Shown piece after piece: positions 1-11,149 of a stretch of DNA of 64,000 nt. The notes under the pieces are model-generated. The model was not told the DNA's origin, made no database searches, and saw only the letters and a program-made list of their open reading frames with translations. Position 1 is the first letter of the stretch, and every line of letters starts with the position of its first letter. Source of the DNA: Leguminivora glycinivorella (lineage: Eukaryota > Arthropoda > Insecta > Lepidoptera > Tortricidae). Both the position numbers and the translations under genes were made by a program. Where the stretch lies: contig NC_062975.1 of the NCBI RefSeq assembly GCF_023078275.1, forward strand, positions 12,995,141-13,059,140, written 5' to 3'.

Positions 1-498
1 GTTATTGCAGAAGTTAATCTTATTAATTTAAGTGGGAGTGTTGGAGTATAAATTAAAAGATACTACCTGTATGTAGATGACCTATTTGATAGCCGTCATG
101 TTAGTTCATAGTAGGTTCTGTCAGGTGGCGCCTCTATCAATGCGGTTTAACGTAATTCAAATGTAACGTGTTGACAAGCTAAATAAAATTCAGTTATAAA
201 AGAATTCTCATAGTTTACTTGATTAAAGCCTAGCCCCAATAGTTTTTACATTCATAATTGTTAACGTTCTTGATGCACCTTATGACACGCAGATTCGACG
301 CGGTTAGGACACCGACAGACATAATTTACTTAAATATTCAACTATAAATTCCACTATGAGGTCATTGCTGTTTTTGTAATTCAAACAACTTATGTAACAC
401 ATAGGTACTCTAAGTCGTCAATCTTTCTTTTATTTAAGTAAAAAACTTTGAAATTGTCATGTCATGAGGTTATTTAGCGCGCGCATTTGTTATGAAAT

Positions 499-822
499 CA
501 TCATCATCCTCCTTGCGTTATCCCGGCATTTGCCACGGCTTTACGGCTTATGGGAGCCTGGGGTCCGCTCTGACAACTAATTCCAAGATTTGGCGTAGGC
601 ACTAGTTTTACGAAAGCGACTGCCATCTGACCTTCCAACCCGAAGGGTAACTAGGCCTTATTGGAATTAGTCCGGTTTCCTCAGGATGTTTTCCTTCACC
701 GAAAAGCGACTGGCAAATATCAAATGACACATAAGTTCCGAAAAACTCATTGGTACGAGTCGGGGTTCGAACCCGCGACCTCCTGATCGAAAGCCGCACG
801 CTCTTACCGCTAGGCCACCAGT
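499..822 (-). mobile_element. tRNA-headed SINE (family A), full length
   Basis: Read on the minus strand, the element opens with a tRNA-like head. It has an A-box-like GGTGGCCTAGCGG and a B box GGTTCGAACCC, followed by a body and a simple ATG/GATGAT tail. The 15-base sequence CATTTGTTATGAAAT flanks it exactly at 484-498 and 824-838, which marks a target-site duplication and a fairly recent LINE-mediated insertion. Related fragments lie at 30011-30184 and 46981-47110. The only reading frame inside translates the head and body and is not a gene. That this is a common lepidopteran SINE is from memory; the family name was not checked. Confidence 0.85.
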
Positions 823-839
823 GCATTTGTTATGAAATA

Positions 840-1780
840 ATTTTATAAAACGTATGAATAAACGTGATGCAGGTGAGTTCGCAAGCTTACAATGAATAGA
901 TTATTGGAAATGCCGCAGCATTCGCATCGGAGTCTGTATATTTACATCATCGTTAGAGTCACGGGCCGGTCATTGGTGGCACGCGGCACATCTTCAACCT
1001 TTAGGTAACCCCGTCACCATCATATATATCGGTGCACCCGAAGTGCTCAAAAATCTCTGAACACGCACTTTAGAGCCTTGACAATAGATACGATAGATTC
1101 AGATATTAGCGAGCACCTTGGACGCCCCGATACCTATGTATGAATATCAGAGTATGTAGCCAAATGCATAAACGCTATTTGTAAGCGTTTCTTAGCTAGC
1201 TTTCTCTATCGCTCTTCTGTAGTGGCGTGACAGAAACCGATTGCGTTTCGATCACCACTTCGTCACTTCGGCTATGCCGGTAGAACGGTCGTCGTGCCAC
1301 ACGGCACATCTTCAACCTTTAGACAGGTACGGGTAATGCAAACGAAAATGCTCATGATTGACATTAAACGTAGCATTAGTGTTACAAGCAGCCGTTCATA
1401 AACCGGTATCACTGTCGTCTAAAGAGCTATGACTCAACGAACAACTTTATTTATAACATCCGTCGGTTTCGATGTTAATGATAATTAGGTATCTGATTTC
1501 AATTACGTGAAACAAGGAGTTTAGAGGTCTGTTTGTTATGAACTCAATTTGCATAATCTTTATAACTCGCGCGAGACTTTTTCAAATCACACGATGTGAA
1601 ACTGCTTAATTTTCGTCATCCACGAATATATGTAGGTGTTTAATGATATAATTTAAAGTGATATTACTTTATTGACTAATATTACCCAAGTTGAATCGAT
1701 ATTATTAAGTCATCTCAGGTAGGTACAGTTAACACAGCTGTGAATACAAAGTGCTAAAAATATGTATACACACCTTTATA
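840..1780. other. Non-coding stretch with a short direct repeat
   Basis: No gene seen. A block containing CGGCACATCTTCAACCTTTAG occurs twice in direct orientation, near 983-1003 and 1300-1320. Between the two copies is a segment around 1190-1260 that resembles the MITE-like sequence at 7236-7394. The rest is AT-rich without recognisable signals. Confidence 0.4.
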
Positions 1781-1945
1781 GATAGATAGAATACTCTTTA
1801 TTGGCACACCTCAGCAAAAGATACAGTGGAGACAAAACAAATGATTATAAATAGAGGCAGACAACAGGCGGTCTTATCGCTAAAGAGCGATCTCTACCAG
1901 ACAACAATAAAGGCACTTAACAAAGGTATTATAACTTTATGTACA
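1781..1945 (+). repeat. Probable LINE 3'-tail fragment
   Basis: The stretch opens with GATAGATAGAATACTCTTTA and runs through the characteristic block about clearing and resolving 'CGCTAAAGAGCGATCTCT'. I associate this block with 3' ends of lepidopteran non-LTR elements. Related 'TTTATTGCAC' tails occur at 6165-6300, 21750-21830 and 45550-45600. A short reading frame through it has no recognisable protein. Assignment to a LINE clade is a guess. Confidence 0.35.
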
Positions 1946-2039
1946 GGCAATAAAGTCTGTATACATATATATTTTTGGCACTTTATCTGTATTCACAGCT
2001 GTGTTGTTGACTGTACTTTGTAAATTTTATTAAATAATA

Positions 2040-2410
2040 TCTGGGCGACCGAGCTTCGCTCGGTTCTATTTTATTATATCACGTCTTTAGATAAAAAAAA
2101 CTCTTATAAATACAAAAACAAAAAAAAAACTTAATTTCTGGTCGGGATTCGAAACCCTGACCTCGTATGATTGAGCTAAGCGGAACCGATGCGCGCGCGG
2201 CGAAATTTTTGACCATATTTTACGTTTCCTAGCGCGAAAGAAAAACTCATTAAAACTCGAAAATTCGCGTTTTCCGGGATCTAAGGCTACGCTAGATCGA
2301 TTTTTCACCCCCGAAAACCCCCACATAACAAATTTCAGCGAAATCGTTAGAGCGGTTTCCGAGATCGTCGGTATATATAAATAAATAAATATACAAGAAT
2401 TGCTCGTTTA
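2040..2410 (-). mobile_element. tRNA-related SINE-like repeat
   Basis: On the minus strand there is a pol III-like head. It has GCTTAGCTCAATCA as the A-box region and GGTTTCGAATCCC as the B box near 2145-2180. It is followed by T-rich sequence and by a small hairpin, ACCGAGCGAAGCTCGGT, near 2045-2062. The high-coordinate end carries a TAAATAAATAAATA run near 2375-2395. The T-rich tracts and overlapping short frames argue against protein coding. Exact ends are uncertain. Confidence 0.5.
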
Positions 2411-2724
2411 AAAGTATAAGATTTACATAATTTGTACCTTGTTCTAAAAATAAGTAGGCGGCAGCAGCCAATATCGTTTCGTAACTAATAGAAGCTTTTT
2501 CCATACTGTTACCCTTTGTTGCGATCTAAAAGTTTTAACCTGTGGCAGTAAAGTGCATTATGATAACACTTTAATAACAATCTTATATATTTTTTAATTA
2601 AAGGAAAAATGAAAAAATCACAATTGGGTAGGTAAAGTTTTTTGAAGATAGGCAAATTATATATATTTTTTTCATAGAATACGTTATAGCACTTAAACCG
2701 ATATCAAAGAAAGGTGGTTTTCTA

Positions 2725-2885
2725 TTTTTAACCCCGACGCAAAAACGACGAACTTATAACACCCAAGTTTGACGTGTCTGTCTGTCTGTCTGTCTGTCCA
2801 TCTGTCCATCTGTCCGTCTGTCCGTCTGTCCGTCTGTCCGTCTGTCCGTCTGTCTGTCCGTCTGTCTGTCTGTATGTCTGTCACT
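2725..2885. repeat. Partial copy of the TCTG-array repeat family
   Basis: The left edge reads TTTTTAACCCCGACGCAAAA and is followed by a run of TCTG/TCCG tetranucleotides at about 2776-2882. The same edge in inverse orientation closes the large array at 27412-27455, so the two belong to one dispersed family. This copy is imperfect (TCCA, TCCG and TATG variants) and short. The 97-residue frame across it is repeat translation. Confidence 0.7.
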
Positions 2886-3007
2886 TTTTGAGTAACTATA
2901 TTAAAAAATAAGTTTAATAATTCTCTACAACTATTGTGTTGGCACAAAAGTAATGAGACACTTGGTTTACGTTTTATATTTTTCATTATTATTACAATAC
3001 AAAAAGC

Positions 3008-4564
3008 TTAGTCGATGTTGTAATCACCATTAGCATCTATGACTTCTTGCCAACGATCCGGCAAAGTTTGGATGCCTTTCGCCCAGAACTCTGATGGCTG
3101 TGCCTCGTCAACTGTACATCATGGAAATCATTGTTGTTCAACTGTTTACCCCGCAAATGTCGTTTCAGGGCTCTAAACAAATGAAAGTCTGATGGTGCGA
3201 GGTTTGGAGAATAAGGTGGGTGGGGTATCGTCTCCCGGCCCAAGTTCTGCAGCTGTTGGCGAACGGTAGATGCGACATGAGGTCGAGCGTTATCATGTAG
3301 TAAAATTACAGTGGCTCGTCTTCGTCGTTTTTAGGGTTCCGCAGTCAACTAGGAACCCTTATAGTTTCGCCATGTCTGTCTGTCCGTCCGTCCGTCCGTC
3401 CGTCCGTCCGTCCGTCCGTCCGTCCGTCCGTCCGTCCGTCCGTCCGCGGATAATCTCAGTAACCGTTAGCACTAGAAAGCTGAAATTTGGTACCAATATG
3501 TATATCAATCACGCCAACAAAGTGCAAAAATAAAAAATGGAAAAAAAATGTTTTATTAGGGTACACCCCCTACATGTAAAGTGGGGGCTGATATTTTTTT
3601 CATTCCAACCCAAACGTGTGATATATCGTTGGATAGGTATTTAAAAATGAATAAGGGTTTACTCAGATTGTTTTTTGATAATATTAATATTTTCGGAGAT
3701 AATCGCTCCTAAAGGAAAAAAAAGTGCGTCCCCCCCCTCTAACTTTTGAACCATATGTTTAAAAAATATGAAAAAAATGACAAAAGTAGAACTTTATAAA
3801 TACTTTCTAGGAAAATTGTTTTGAACTTGATAGGTTCAGTAGTTTTTGAGAAAAATACGGAAAACTACGGAACCCTACACTGAGCGTGGCCCGACACGCT
3901 CTTGGCCGGTTTTTCATGACAGCAGAAGATAGTTCGGTGAGCTGTGTTGAATATATTGTTAGCGTTTACAGTTTCATTGTGTAATAGTTCATGAAACAGC
4001 ATGCCTTGCGAGTCCCAGAAACAACAAAGCAAAACTTTTAAGCGGTTCTTTTGACTCAGCTTCGGTTGAGTTGGTGGCGTTTCTTCTCGAGGCAGCCAAA
4101 AAGCACGACGTGTATCGTTCTCATAATAAATCCATGATTCATTTACGTCGGGGTCGCAGCAAAAGTGATTGACAGATGGCGACACGGACTGCACGACTGG
4201 CGTCGGTAAGGATGTGCGGTACCCATCGAGCCAAAACTTTTCGATACCCAAGCTCATGCAGATGGTATTCCACAGCGTGGTGACTACAGTTAAGTGCTTC
4301 CGCTAATTCATGAGTAGTAGCATCAGGATTCGACTGTAGTTCGCGGCGTAAATCGTCATCATTGAATGCAGGTGGTCGCCCTGAGCGTGACTGACTTTCA
4401 AGGCTCCTGTCTCCTGATTTAAAACGGTCCAACCATCTGGACACCGTGGCATGGCTTGTACTTCCAGCGCCCAATGCAGTGTTGATATTGTCAGCCGCAG
4501 CCCGCGCACTGTGGCCTAACAAGTACTCGTATAAGTAAAGTGTTCGAACTTGTCGCTCGTCCAT
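3008..4564 (-). pseudogene. mariner transposase (D34D type), frameshifted and interrupted
   Basis: The N-terminal part (4564-4139) starts MDERQVRTLYLYEYLLG and has the helix-turn-helix DNA-binding region ending in RSGRPPAFNDDDLR. A frameshift near 4250 moves the reading into the next frame, which carries NESWIYYEND. After the nested insertion, the segment at 3327-3140 has HDNARPHVA and YSPNLAPSDFHLF. I count 34 residues between the two catalytic aspartates, the mariner D34D spacing. The first catalytic aspartate, normally in a DE(S/K)W context, reads NESW here, so it appears replaced by asparagine. A further frameshift precedes the C-terminal DANGDYNID and stop near 3008. It cannot make active enzyme. 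Confidence 0.9.
3328..3914. repeat. Nested dispersed repeat with CCGT microsatellite, inside the mariner
   Basis: The insert starts TTTTTAGGGTTCCGCAG and ends GACACGCTCTTGGCCGGTTTTT. It splits the transposase between the CCHE and RRRATVILLHDN segments. An internal TCCG/CCGT microsatellite occupies about 3382-3446. A shorter inverse-oriented relative lies at 40341-40480. A run of T flanks both ends, so a target duplication cannot be read clearly. It must be younger than the mariner it interrupts. Confidence 0.75.
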
Positions 4565-4734
4565 TTTATTTCAATCTAACTAAACCAATCACGAGGGCGG
4601 CTTTATATACCCTCACATTAGAAGTACCTAGAATGTTCTACAACATACTAGAATATTATCGAAAACAATTAACTTAAGAAAGGAAATGTATAGAGTTTTG
4701 TAGAGTGTGTCATTACTTTTGTGCCAACCCAATA

Positions 4735-5040
4735 CATATCTTAATTCCCTTTGGAAACAGGATAACAGTAATAATAAAGTAAGGAACATATAATAGTATG
4801 AGATAAAAATTGCTTCTCGTTTATATTTCTGAAAATTTCCTTATCGTTGTTTGAAGATGGGATACGGAAACATTATTTATTGAGCTTCTCCTGAAGTTTG
4901 TCCCCGGGCGATCCGAGTTCGGAATTTTGCCCAAGGCAGTACTTAAACAGATAAACACTGTTAAAAACATTTGGAACTAAGGGAATTAACGAATTTACAA
5001 ATTTTATGATGGATTAGCTGCCGCAATATTTGACCATTTG
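4735..5040. other. Non-coding stretch, nothing recognised
   Basis: AT-rich sequence with short frames only. No tRNA-like, TIR or splice-bounded coding signal was seen. Confidence 0.4.
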
Positions 5041-5228
5041 GACATAAATAAATAAATACATATTGGGGACACCTTACACAGATGAACTTAGCCCCAAACT
5101 AAGCAAAGCTTGTACTATGGGTGCTAATAAGCGATGAAATACATACTTAATAGATATTATATACATAGAAAACATCCATGACTCAAATAAATGCGCATTA
5201 GCAGGCCATCGACATGAGCCAGACCGGT
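5041..5228 (-). mobile_element. tRNA-headed SINE (family B), internally deleted
   Basis: On the minus strand the head starts TGACGACCGGTCTGGCTCA, but the B-box region is deleted. The body CTAAGTTCATCTGTGTAAG and the TATTTATTTATT tail remain. The body matches the copy at 40787-41071 and differs from the tail type at 17162-17395. Confidence 0.7.
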
Positions 5229-5587
5229 CGTCAAACTTATGTCGCATTCACGGCCAACGGCAAGTCACGATGCACTTCGAAAGAAATTAGCACTTCCCCT
5301 GTATTCTTTTTCTTGCGATCCATGGTTCTCATCACCGTAACGATTTCATTGCATCTTATTTGTTAATATTTTTATTGAATGATCACACACAAGACGCAAA
5401 ACTTCCTTTGACGCCATAGTGAGAGAAAACTATTAAAATAATCTTACCAGCAACCTTGTGAACATGCAGTGAAAGACATTTAAACGTTCAGCGTTCACCC
5501 AAGTGATGATCACACCTTTCTAGGTACTACTTAATGTATTTCAACCACTTTTAAAACACATCCATAATGAATAAAGGTGGTTATTAG
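5229..5587. other. Non-coding stretch, nothing recognised
   Basis: Mixed-composition DNA. No reading frame with a recognisable domain was found and no obvious repeat ends were seen. Confidence 0.35.
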
Positions 5588-5789
5588 TACAGTCAGCATT
5601 AAAAGTACCATTTTTGATAACACTTCAGAACAGAAGTAAATGCCATTCTGTAACCGCTAAAAAGAAGAAGAGATACCTACATAGGTATAAAAATAATCAA
5701 TGGACTTTGATTTATATTTAGAAAAGTTATTCAGGATGTCAGATACTTTTGTTGCGTTGCTTCATCCAATATTATTGATGCTGACTGTA
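5588..5789. mobile_element. MITE-like inverted-repeat element (TACAGTCAGC ends)
   Basis: It starts TACAGTCAGCATTAA and ends TTGATGCTGACTGTA, an inverted terminal repeat of 15 bases with one mismatch. The outer TA on each side suggests a Tc1/mariner-type non-autonomous element. There is no coding capacity. The TACAGTCAGC end recurs at 30050 inside a SINE fragment. Confidence 0.65.
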
Positions 5790-6164
5790 TTTAAATAGAG
5801 CTTTTCATTTTTATTATAATAGGTATTTATCCAGCTATTAACTTTACACCGTGGAGAGGGCGCGGTTTGAAAATCCAGGAACCAATTGTAGAACTAATTA
5901 ATTAAAAGCTGATTTATTATTGAAATAACCTGTAGGTAATTTATTCTGATCTCAAAATATGGTGTCATATTTATCTCTTTTCTCGTATCAAAAAACGGAA
6001 GTCTAAACTTGCTAGTTAGGCTAATTAACTGTTTCCGCGTATGACGGAATTCTAAACATATATAATATTAGATATTTATATTATAACGATGCGTTTGCAT
6101 TGAGCGTAGTATATAATTTAAATCCTGGATTTTCAATATAATTAGTTACCAAATTAAAATATTT
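5790..6164. other. Non-coding stretch, nothing recognised
   Basis: AT-rich, with ATAT runs near 6055-6100. No genes or repeats were identified. Confidence 0.35.
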
Positions 6165-6300
6165 TATTTATTTATTTAAACTTTATTGCACAAAATACAA
6201 GCTTAATGTACAAAAGGCGAACTTAATGCCATGAGACACTCTCTACCAGTCAACCTTAAGGCAAAGCAGAAAAGACTGTAGGCGGTGCATTGGAAACAAA
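6165..6300 (+). repeat. Probable LINE 3'-tail fragment
   Basis: The block begins with ATTTATTTATTTAAACTTTA then TTGCACAAAATACAAG and ends near the CTCTACCAGTCAACC motif. The same kind of tail is seen at 1781-1945, 21750-21830 and 45550-45600. No coding part is present. Confidence 0.4.
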
Positions 6301-6738
6301 GAAGAGAAAAAGAAAATCACCACTACCACACCACCACAAATATACCACAAATACTTATACCAATCTGTCAAATGCAATATACGCATTGTAGGTATATTAT
6401 ACATATAGGTGCACTCTAACACATACTTGTATACTATTTGTATAAGTATTATAATTCGACATTACTCATTAAAAATTGTTCTCTAGAAATGAAACGGGAA
6501 CTACTATTAAAAGTTAATAAATATGTATATTTCAATTTCTACGTTTGTGTCGACTAGGAGTCGATACTACTACGTAAGACTAAGACCTGATCGTATGAAT
6601 AAATACTATAAGTAAATACATTTTACAGGATATTCTCACACAGATTGACTCCCACATTAAGCTTAAAAAGTTGGTGTGTGTATGACAACGATTTATGTAA
6701 ATACTTATAAAAAACCTATAACTCAGGATCTCTACTCG

Positions 6739-6815
6739 TCACATAAATAAAGGCCGTTATTGGGATTCGGCCAGAGGCCCATTAGGCCAGATCGGCCGCC
6801 AAATAGTTATTTAAC
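6739..6815 (-). repeat. Degenerate SINE family B head
   Basis: On the minus strand, GGCGGCCGATCTGGCCTAATGG then CATTTATTTATGTGACGAG-like sequence resembles the head and adjacent body of the family B SINE. The T-arm/B-box region is heavily altered. It is short and old; the assignment is tentative. Confidence 0.35.
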
Positions 6816-6823
6816 GCCAAAAA

Positions 6824-7192
6824 GTTGGTGTGGTGAAAAATTTTGTGTTTCACTCGGCGGCAAAGTTTGTTTAACCTTCGTGCCTTGAAACCCTCGCAAC
6901 GGTCAAGATTCCACTTTTTGAACCGCGAGCGTAGCCCCCTTGTAAAATATAGAATTTTTCACCACACCAACACGAACAAAATACTGAAAATAAAACGTCA
7001 AACTAAATCAAATCTATCAATTTATTCAATATTTATAATTCAAAATCATCATTTAATAGGTTATTTCTACCAGCCAGCTCAAGATATCAAGTTAAAATTT
7101 GTATGAACAATGCACTCTTGTTAATAAAATGCAATTTTACTATCTGTTTTCGAATAGCAAAGTAAGACTTTATCAGTTGGTGTGGTGAAAAA
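6824..7192 (+). repeat. Dispersed repeat with GTTGGTGTGGTGAAAAA motifs, copy 1
   Basis: The 17-base motif GTTGGTGTGGTGAAAAA occurs at 6824-6840 and 7176-7192, and its inverse complement at 6955-6971. The body contains TTAACCTTCGTGCCTTGAAA and ATAGCAAA blocks. The same body lies in inverse orientation at 9082-9345. The 87-residue frame here is not recognisable as protein. Confidence 0.65.
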
Positions 7193-7235
7193 TATATTTG
7201 CCATTTAATCGCTGACATGTAATGGGAAACTGCGT

Positions 7236-7394
7236 GCGTAGCCGAATGGCATTTCTCCGACGCCAAACGAAAACGAAACGCCGCGCCAGTTAGTCTGGCT
7301 CTGTCGCGCCAATACGCACGAGCGATAGAGATAGATATCTACTAGCGTTTCGTTTCGTGAGCGTTTCGTGAGCGTTTGTGCCAGTCGGCTACGC
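7236..7394. mobile_element. MITE-like foldback (GCGTAGCCGA ends)
   Basis: The left end GCGTAGCCGAATGGCA and the right end TGCCAGTCGGCTACGC form an inverted repeat. The interior is GC-richer than its surroundings and contains further partial symmetry (GCGTTTCGTTTCGTGAGCG). There is no coding capacity. Confidence 0.6.
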
Positions 7395-7657
7395 ACCCTG
7401 GTGCTCGTAAGTAGACCGGTTCACGTATGATTGACAACACAATAAGCAAAGCATGAACGATGGACCGATATCACTACGCCCAATATGTTTTGATGCCAAT
7501 GCCCCACAACCCTTAAAGGCAATGACCTTGTACATGTTATTCTTGTCAGTACTGTTATTTTACATTGTTTTTGGTATGCCTAATTTAAATTCTTCTCATT
7601 CTCAATGAATTTCTTACTATTATTTGTGTCTGTACTTTTGATCACGATTTAGGAATG

Positions 7658-7797
7658 TACAGTCAACCAATTGAAACCCTAGGCCACTCTACAACCTTGT
7701 CAAAATGACAAGCAGTAAGAGATTTCTTACAATTTGATTTATAACGTCACTTTGACACAGTTTTACAGTGGCCTAGGGTTCCAATTGGTTGACTGTA
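7658..7797. mobile_element. MITE, TA-flanked, 140 bp
   Basis: It starts TACAGTCAACCAATTG and ends CAATTGGTTGACTGTA. Further in, CCCTAGGCCACT pairs with AGTGGCCTAGGG, giving about 30 bases of terminal inverted repeat. The TA at each end fits a Tc1/mariner-type target duplication. The interior is AT-rich and non-coding. Confidence 0.8.
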
Positions 7798-7799
7798 GG

Positions 7800-8937
7800 T
7801 ATGTGCTGTTTTAAGGCAACGTATACACACTATTAAGTACTCATAATACACAAAAATAACTGTCGTATAATTATAATCTTATCGTACGTAACATACGCTA
7901 TGTTATGTACAATGGTACTGATCAAGCTACGTAAATTAATACATATTATGTGGTTTTGGTGCTAAAATATCTTTCTGTACTATTTTACTACATTGAGTTA
8001 AAACGTCGCTTTATATTATTATTTATGTAGACACCTAATATAATGCTCTGCTAATACTCATAAAATGACAATAACAAATACATACAAAGTAAATTATTAC
8101 ATCTGTTAACCTTCCTTCCACTTGGAATAGTTACTTAACTATGCAGCTATGCGATGAAATCGTTGCCTACCTAAATATACATAACAGAGAGGTAACTTAT
8201 CATAGTTAGATTAACTTATCATAGAAAGATTATGTAATTTTCTGTACCTAATAATGATTTTATAATATCTACGACAACGTAACATTAACTCACGGGCGTA
8301 TTCCAAAAAGGGGTAGCCACTAAGCAGTGCATATTAAAATGTAAAAAAAAAAACGAAAATGCGAAGTTATGAAGTTAACTTTTTAATATACATAGTTACA
8401 AGCAAGATCGATATAATACGGGACTGACAAAGCCCATACAAAAAAGTGTACCCCTGAAATATATGAGCTTTTTAGGCTTAAAACTAGAGGACGCTGTTTC
8501 GTAGCCTGAAAGTGGCCAAAATCATATTTTCCCCAAATATTTTTGCGTGTTTTTATTTCATATAAGAACAAATGACATATTTCTTTAATTTAATATCATG
8601 TCAATACACATTTAAAAAAAAATGTAGGCATCATCAATGTAGTTATTATAGTATTTAAAAGGTGGCGCTAAAATATCGAGGTAGGATTTTTAGTATGAAG
8701 ATTGTAAATCCCTATATAATCCTTGGTTACAAGTATGTATTTGAATATAGTATTTTAAGCTCTGTTTTCGAGGACACGCGAGACAAACTGCTATATTTCA
8801 TACGTTTTGCTGTAAGTTCGGTTCAGCCAGTGTGAATTATGGTTTCAGCATAACGTATATTTCACAGGCTAAGTATATTGCAACAGTATTTTGTGACTCT
8901 AAGTCATCCTAGTTAGAAATATGTGAATACTATCTTT
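7800..8937. other. Non-coding stretch, nothing recognised
   Basis: Long AT-rich segment. The short frames found have no recognisable domains. No clear repeat boundary was identified. Confidence 0.4.
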
Positions 8938-9035
8938 TTCCCGCGGCTTCGCTCGCGTTATAAAGACACAAAAAGTAGCCTATGTCACTCCATCCATTCA
9001 ACTACTTATCTCCACTTCAAAAATCGAGCAATTTG
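8938..9035 (+). repeat. Dispersed repeat, CGCGGCTTCGCTCGCG family, partial
   Basis: It contains CCCGCGGCTTCGCTCGCGTT followed by the AAAAAGTAGCCTATGTCACT block. Other copies lie at 22195-22445 (minus), 31079-31322, 43984-44943 (interrupted) and 49695-49857. This copy lacks the 3' part with GCCGTGAAAGACGG. Confidence 0.65.
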
Positions 9036-9081
9036 AACGTTTCTCCGTTATTTTCATTATTGTTGATATTTCGTTTTTGAC

Positions 9082-9345
9082 TTTTTCACCACACCAACTG
9101 GTAAAGACTCTCTTTTTGCTATTCGAAAACAGATAGCAAATTTGCATTTTACCCAAAAGAGTGCAAAGTAATTTCATGCAAATTTTAACTTGATGCCTTA
9201 AGGTGAATAAATTGATGGATTTGATTTAGTTTCATGTTTTTAGTCAGTATTTTGTTCGTGTCGATGTGATAAAAAATGTTGTGTTTCACTCGATGGTAAA
9301 GTTTCGTTAACCTTCGTGCCTTGAAACCCGCTCAAGCTCAATATT
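9082..9345 (-). repeat. GTTGGTGTGGTGAAAAA-motif repeat, copy 2
   Basis: It begins at TTTTTCACCACACCAAC (9082-9098). It carries the TTCGAAAACAGATAGCAAA, GATTTGATTTAG and CCTTCGTGCCTTGAAACCC blocks, which correspond to copy 1 at 6824-7192. The two copies are diverged by substitutions and small indels. Confidence 0.6.
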
Positions 9346-10414
9346 CCACTTTTTACTACTGGAATCTTTCGCTTGCTCAGGTATCAATATTGGCACGTGC
9401 GACTTTAGCGAGTTTTTCAATACATGAGAAGTAAAATACATTTGCACCCGTGTGTAACACAAAACTTTTTCCCTCACTATAATGAGGAAACTATAACGCA
9501 AAAAATGCGTTTATCACTGCTTCCAATAGTTCCACAGGTGGTAAATCTTCACCTACTTTTATCTATTTTAAAGCAGTTAATTTGACTATATTAGGGTTAA
9601 ATTACTTTACCCACTAGTGGATAAAATGCAAGGGGTAAATGTAACTGGTCCATTTTTGTCATATTTTACAATGTTTGCATTATTAAATAGAGTTTTCACC
9701 GGTAATATATGGTAGGCGTGTTCTGTGGATACATGTATAACTCAACATCATAGTGTAATAATGGAAATATGGATTAGTTATAATTGACCCCCAGTCGAGA
9801 TTTGCCCCGCTGTACCTTATATGTAGATTATATGAAAAATGTGCTTTCATTTTAAGTATATACGATTTAACAACATACCTAAGTAGAAAAGTAATAGTTA
9901 CTATACTAGACAAGAAAAATTTGATACAATATTTATATTAATTCACGATAAAAACATACATATAATTCATGCCGCTATAAACGGCATTAACATTATATTA
10001 AATGTCAAAAATAAAAATAATATGTCATGTCATGTCTAAGTGCTTAACAAAATAATTACAATAACATTAAAAAAATACAGTCCGTAATCAATTCGCAATA
10101 TGTCAATGTCAATAATTATTCTCTATTTGATATGTAATTAAAGTCATTAGAAATATTTCTAAATTCTATGTTTATCTATTAATTTATTAAAATATACTAA
10201 ATAAACATTGATTACGATAATGATATATAAATTCATGATTAAGTAGTTTAGCATAATGTATATTGTATTTTTATACAATGTGAATAGATAGGTGATTCTA
10301 AGCAGATACAAAGTTTTGTTATAAATTATGTGATTGCACGATTTACTCTCTTTTCTGACAGTTATGTCAGTTATTAGATTTGCCTTGCCCTTAAAAGCAG
10401 TATCAACCTATGTC
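9346..10414. other. Non-coding stretch, nothing recognised
   Basis: AT-rich DNA with only short uninformative frames. No repeat ends or promoter-like cluster was seen. Confidence 0.4.
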
Positions 10415-10579
10415 ATACAGATGTAGTGCGTAAAGGGTTTCCTTCGGAAACGTTCGTATTTGTCATGCTAGTTCAGTCAATGTCAGTACATCTTGTACTG
10501 ACACTGACTGAAATAGCATGACACGTTCGTACGTTTCCGTAACAATACGAAGGCAAATCTTTTCGCACTATATCTGTAT
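10415..10579. mobile_element. MITE-like foldback with nested palindrome
   Basis: The outer arms are ATACAGATGTAGTGCG and CGCACTATATCTGTAT. An inner palindrome near 10466-10523 pairs GTCATGCTAGTTCAGTCA with TGACTGAAATAGCATGAC. Non-coding. The nested symmetry suggests a foldback MITE. Confidence 0.65.
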
Positions 10580-11149
10580 ATGGCGGGTTAATAAGACGTA
10601 ACAAAAATTCAAAAGTGGTAACGTATGTCCTATCTCTTTTTTCTGGCGGCTATATTTTGTATTTTTCAACGATCCCTTTTTAGAGTAGAACGAGTCAGAT
10701 GTAAATAAAAGTGACCTCTCATGCAAAAAAAAAGACTATTTGAAAGGGGTATCACTTCTTTCTGCGCTGACTGTACGTTTGGAAATGCGTAATTTGCTCA
10801 AAAGGATGAGTATATGTACTTCTCTTGAGTATTCCTATAAATAATACATACTTACTCATTGTACTAGGCCTGGAAATACATTCTTCGCTCTGCAATTAGA
10901 TTTGTATTGTATTTATTTAACGTACGGAATACGATTAATAAAGAGTGTGGTATACTGAAAATCTGACTTTCACATTTGACCTGTTTGAACAATGACCAAT
11001 GTTTATTAATGAGGTCAACAGGTCATACATTTACCACTTAACTTGTTACTCGTAGCAAATACCAAATGTATGAACTCGCATGAAAACCTTATCCCCGACT
11101 GGCATACTTAATACTTACCTGTATTGACCTTATGTCCACGAGTAGGTAT
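10580..11149. other. Non-coding stretch, nothing recognised
   Basis: AT-rich flank of the minisatellite element. No gene or repeat boundary was recognised. Confidence 0.35.

Larger units (their letters stand above)
2934..4732 (-). mobile_element. mariner-type DNA transposon, inactivated
   Basis: The terminal inverted repeats share GGCACAAAAGTAATGA and lie inside a TA dinucleotide at 2932-2933 and again at 4733-4734, the target preference and duplication of Tc1/mariner elements. The transposase lies on the minus strand and is broken by frameshifts. A second repeat is nested inside at 3328-3914. Subtracting the nested repeat leaves about 1.2 kb, close to the usual 1.3 kb of mariner elements, so the copy was near full length before decay. 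Confidence 0.9.
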
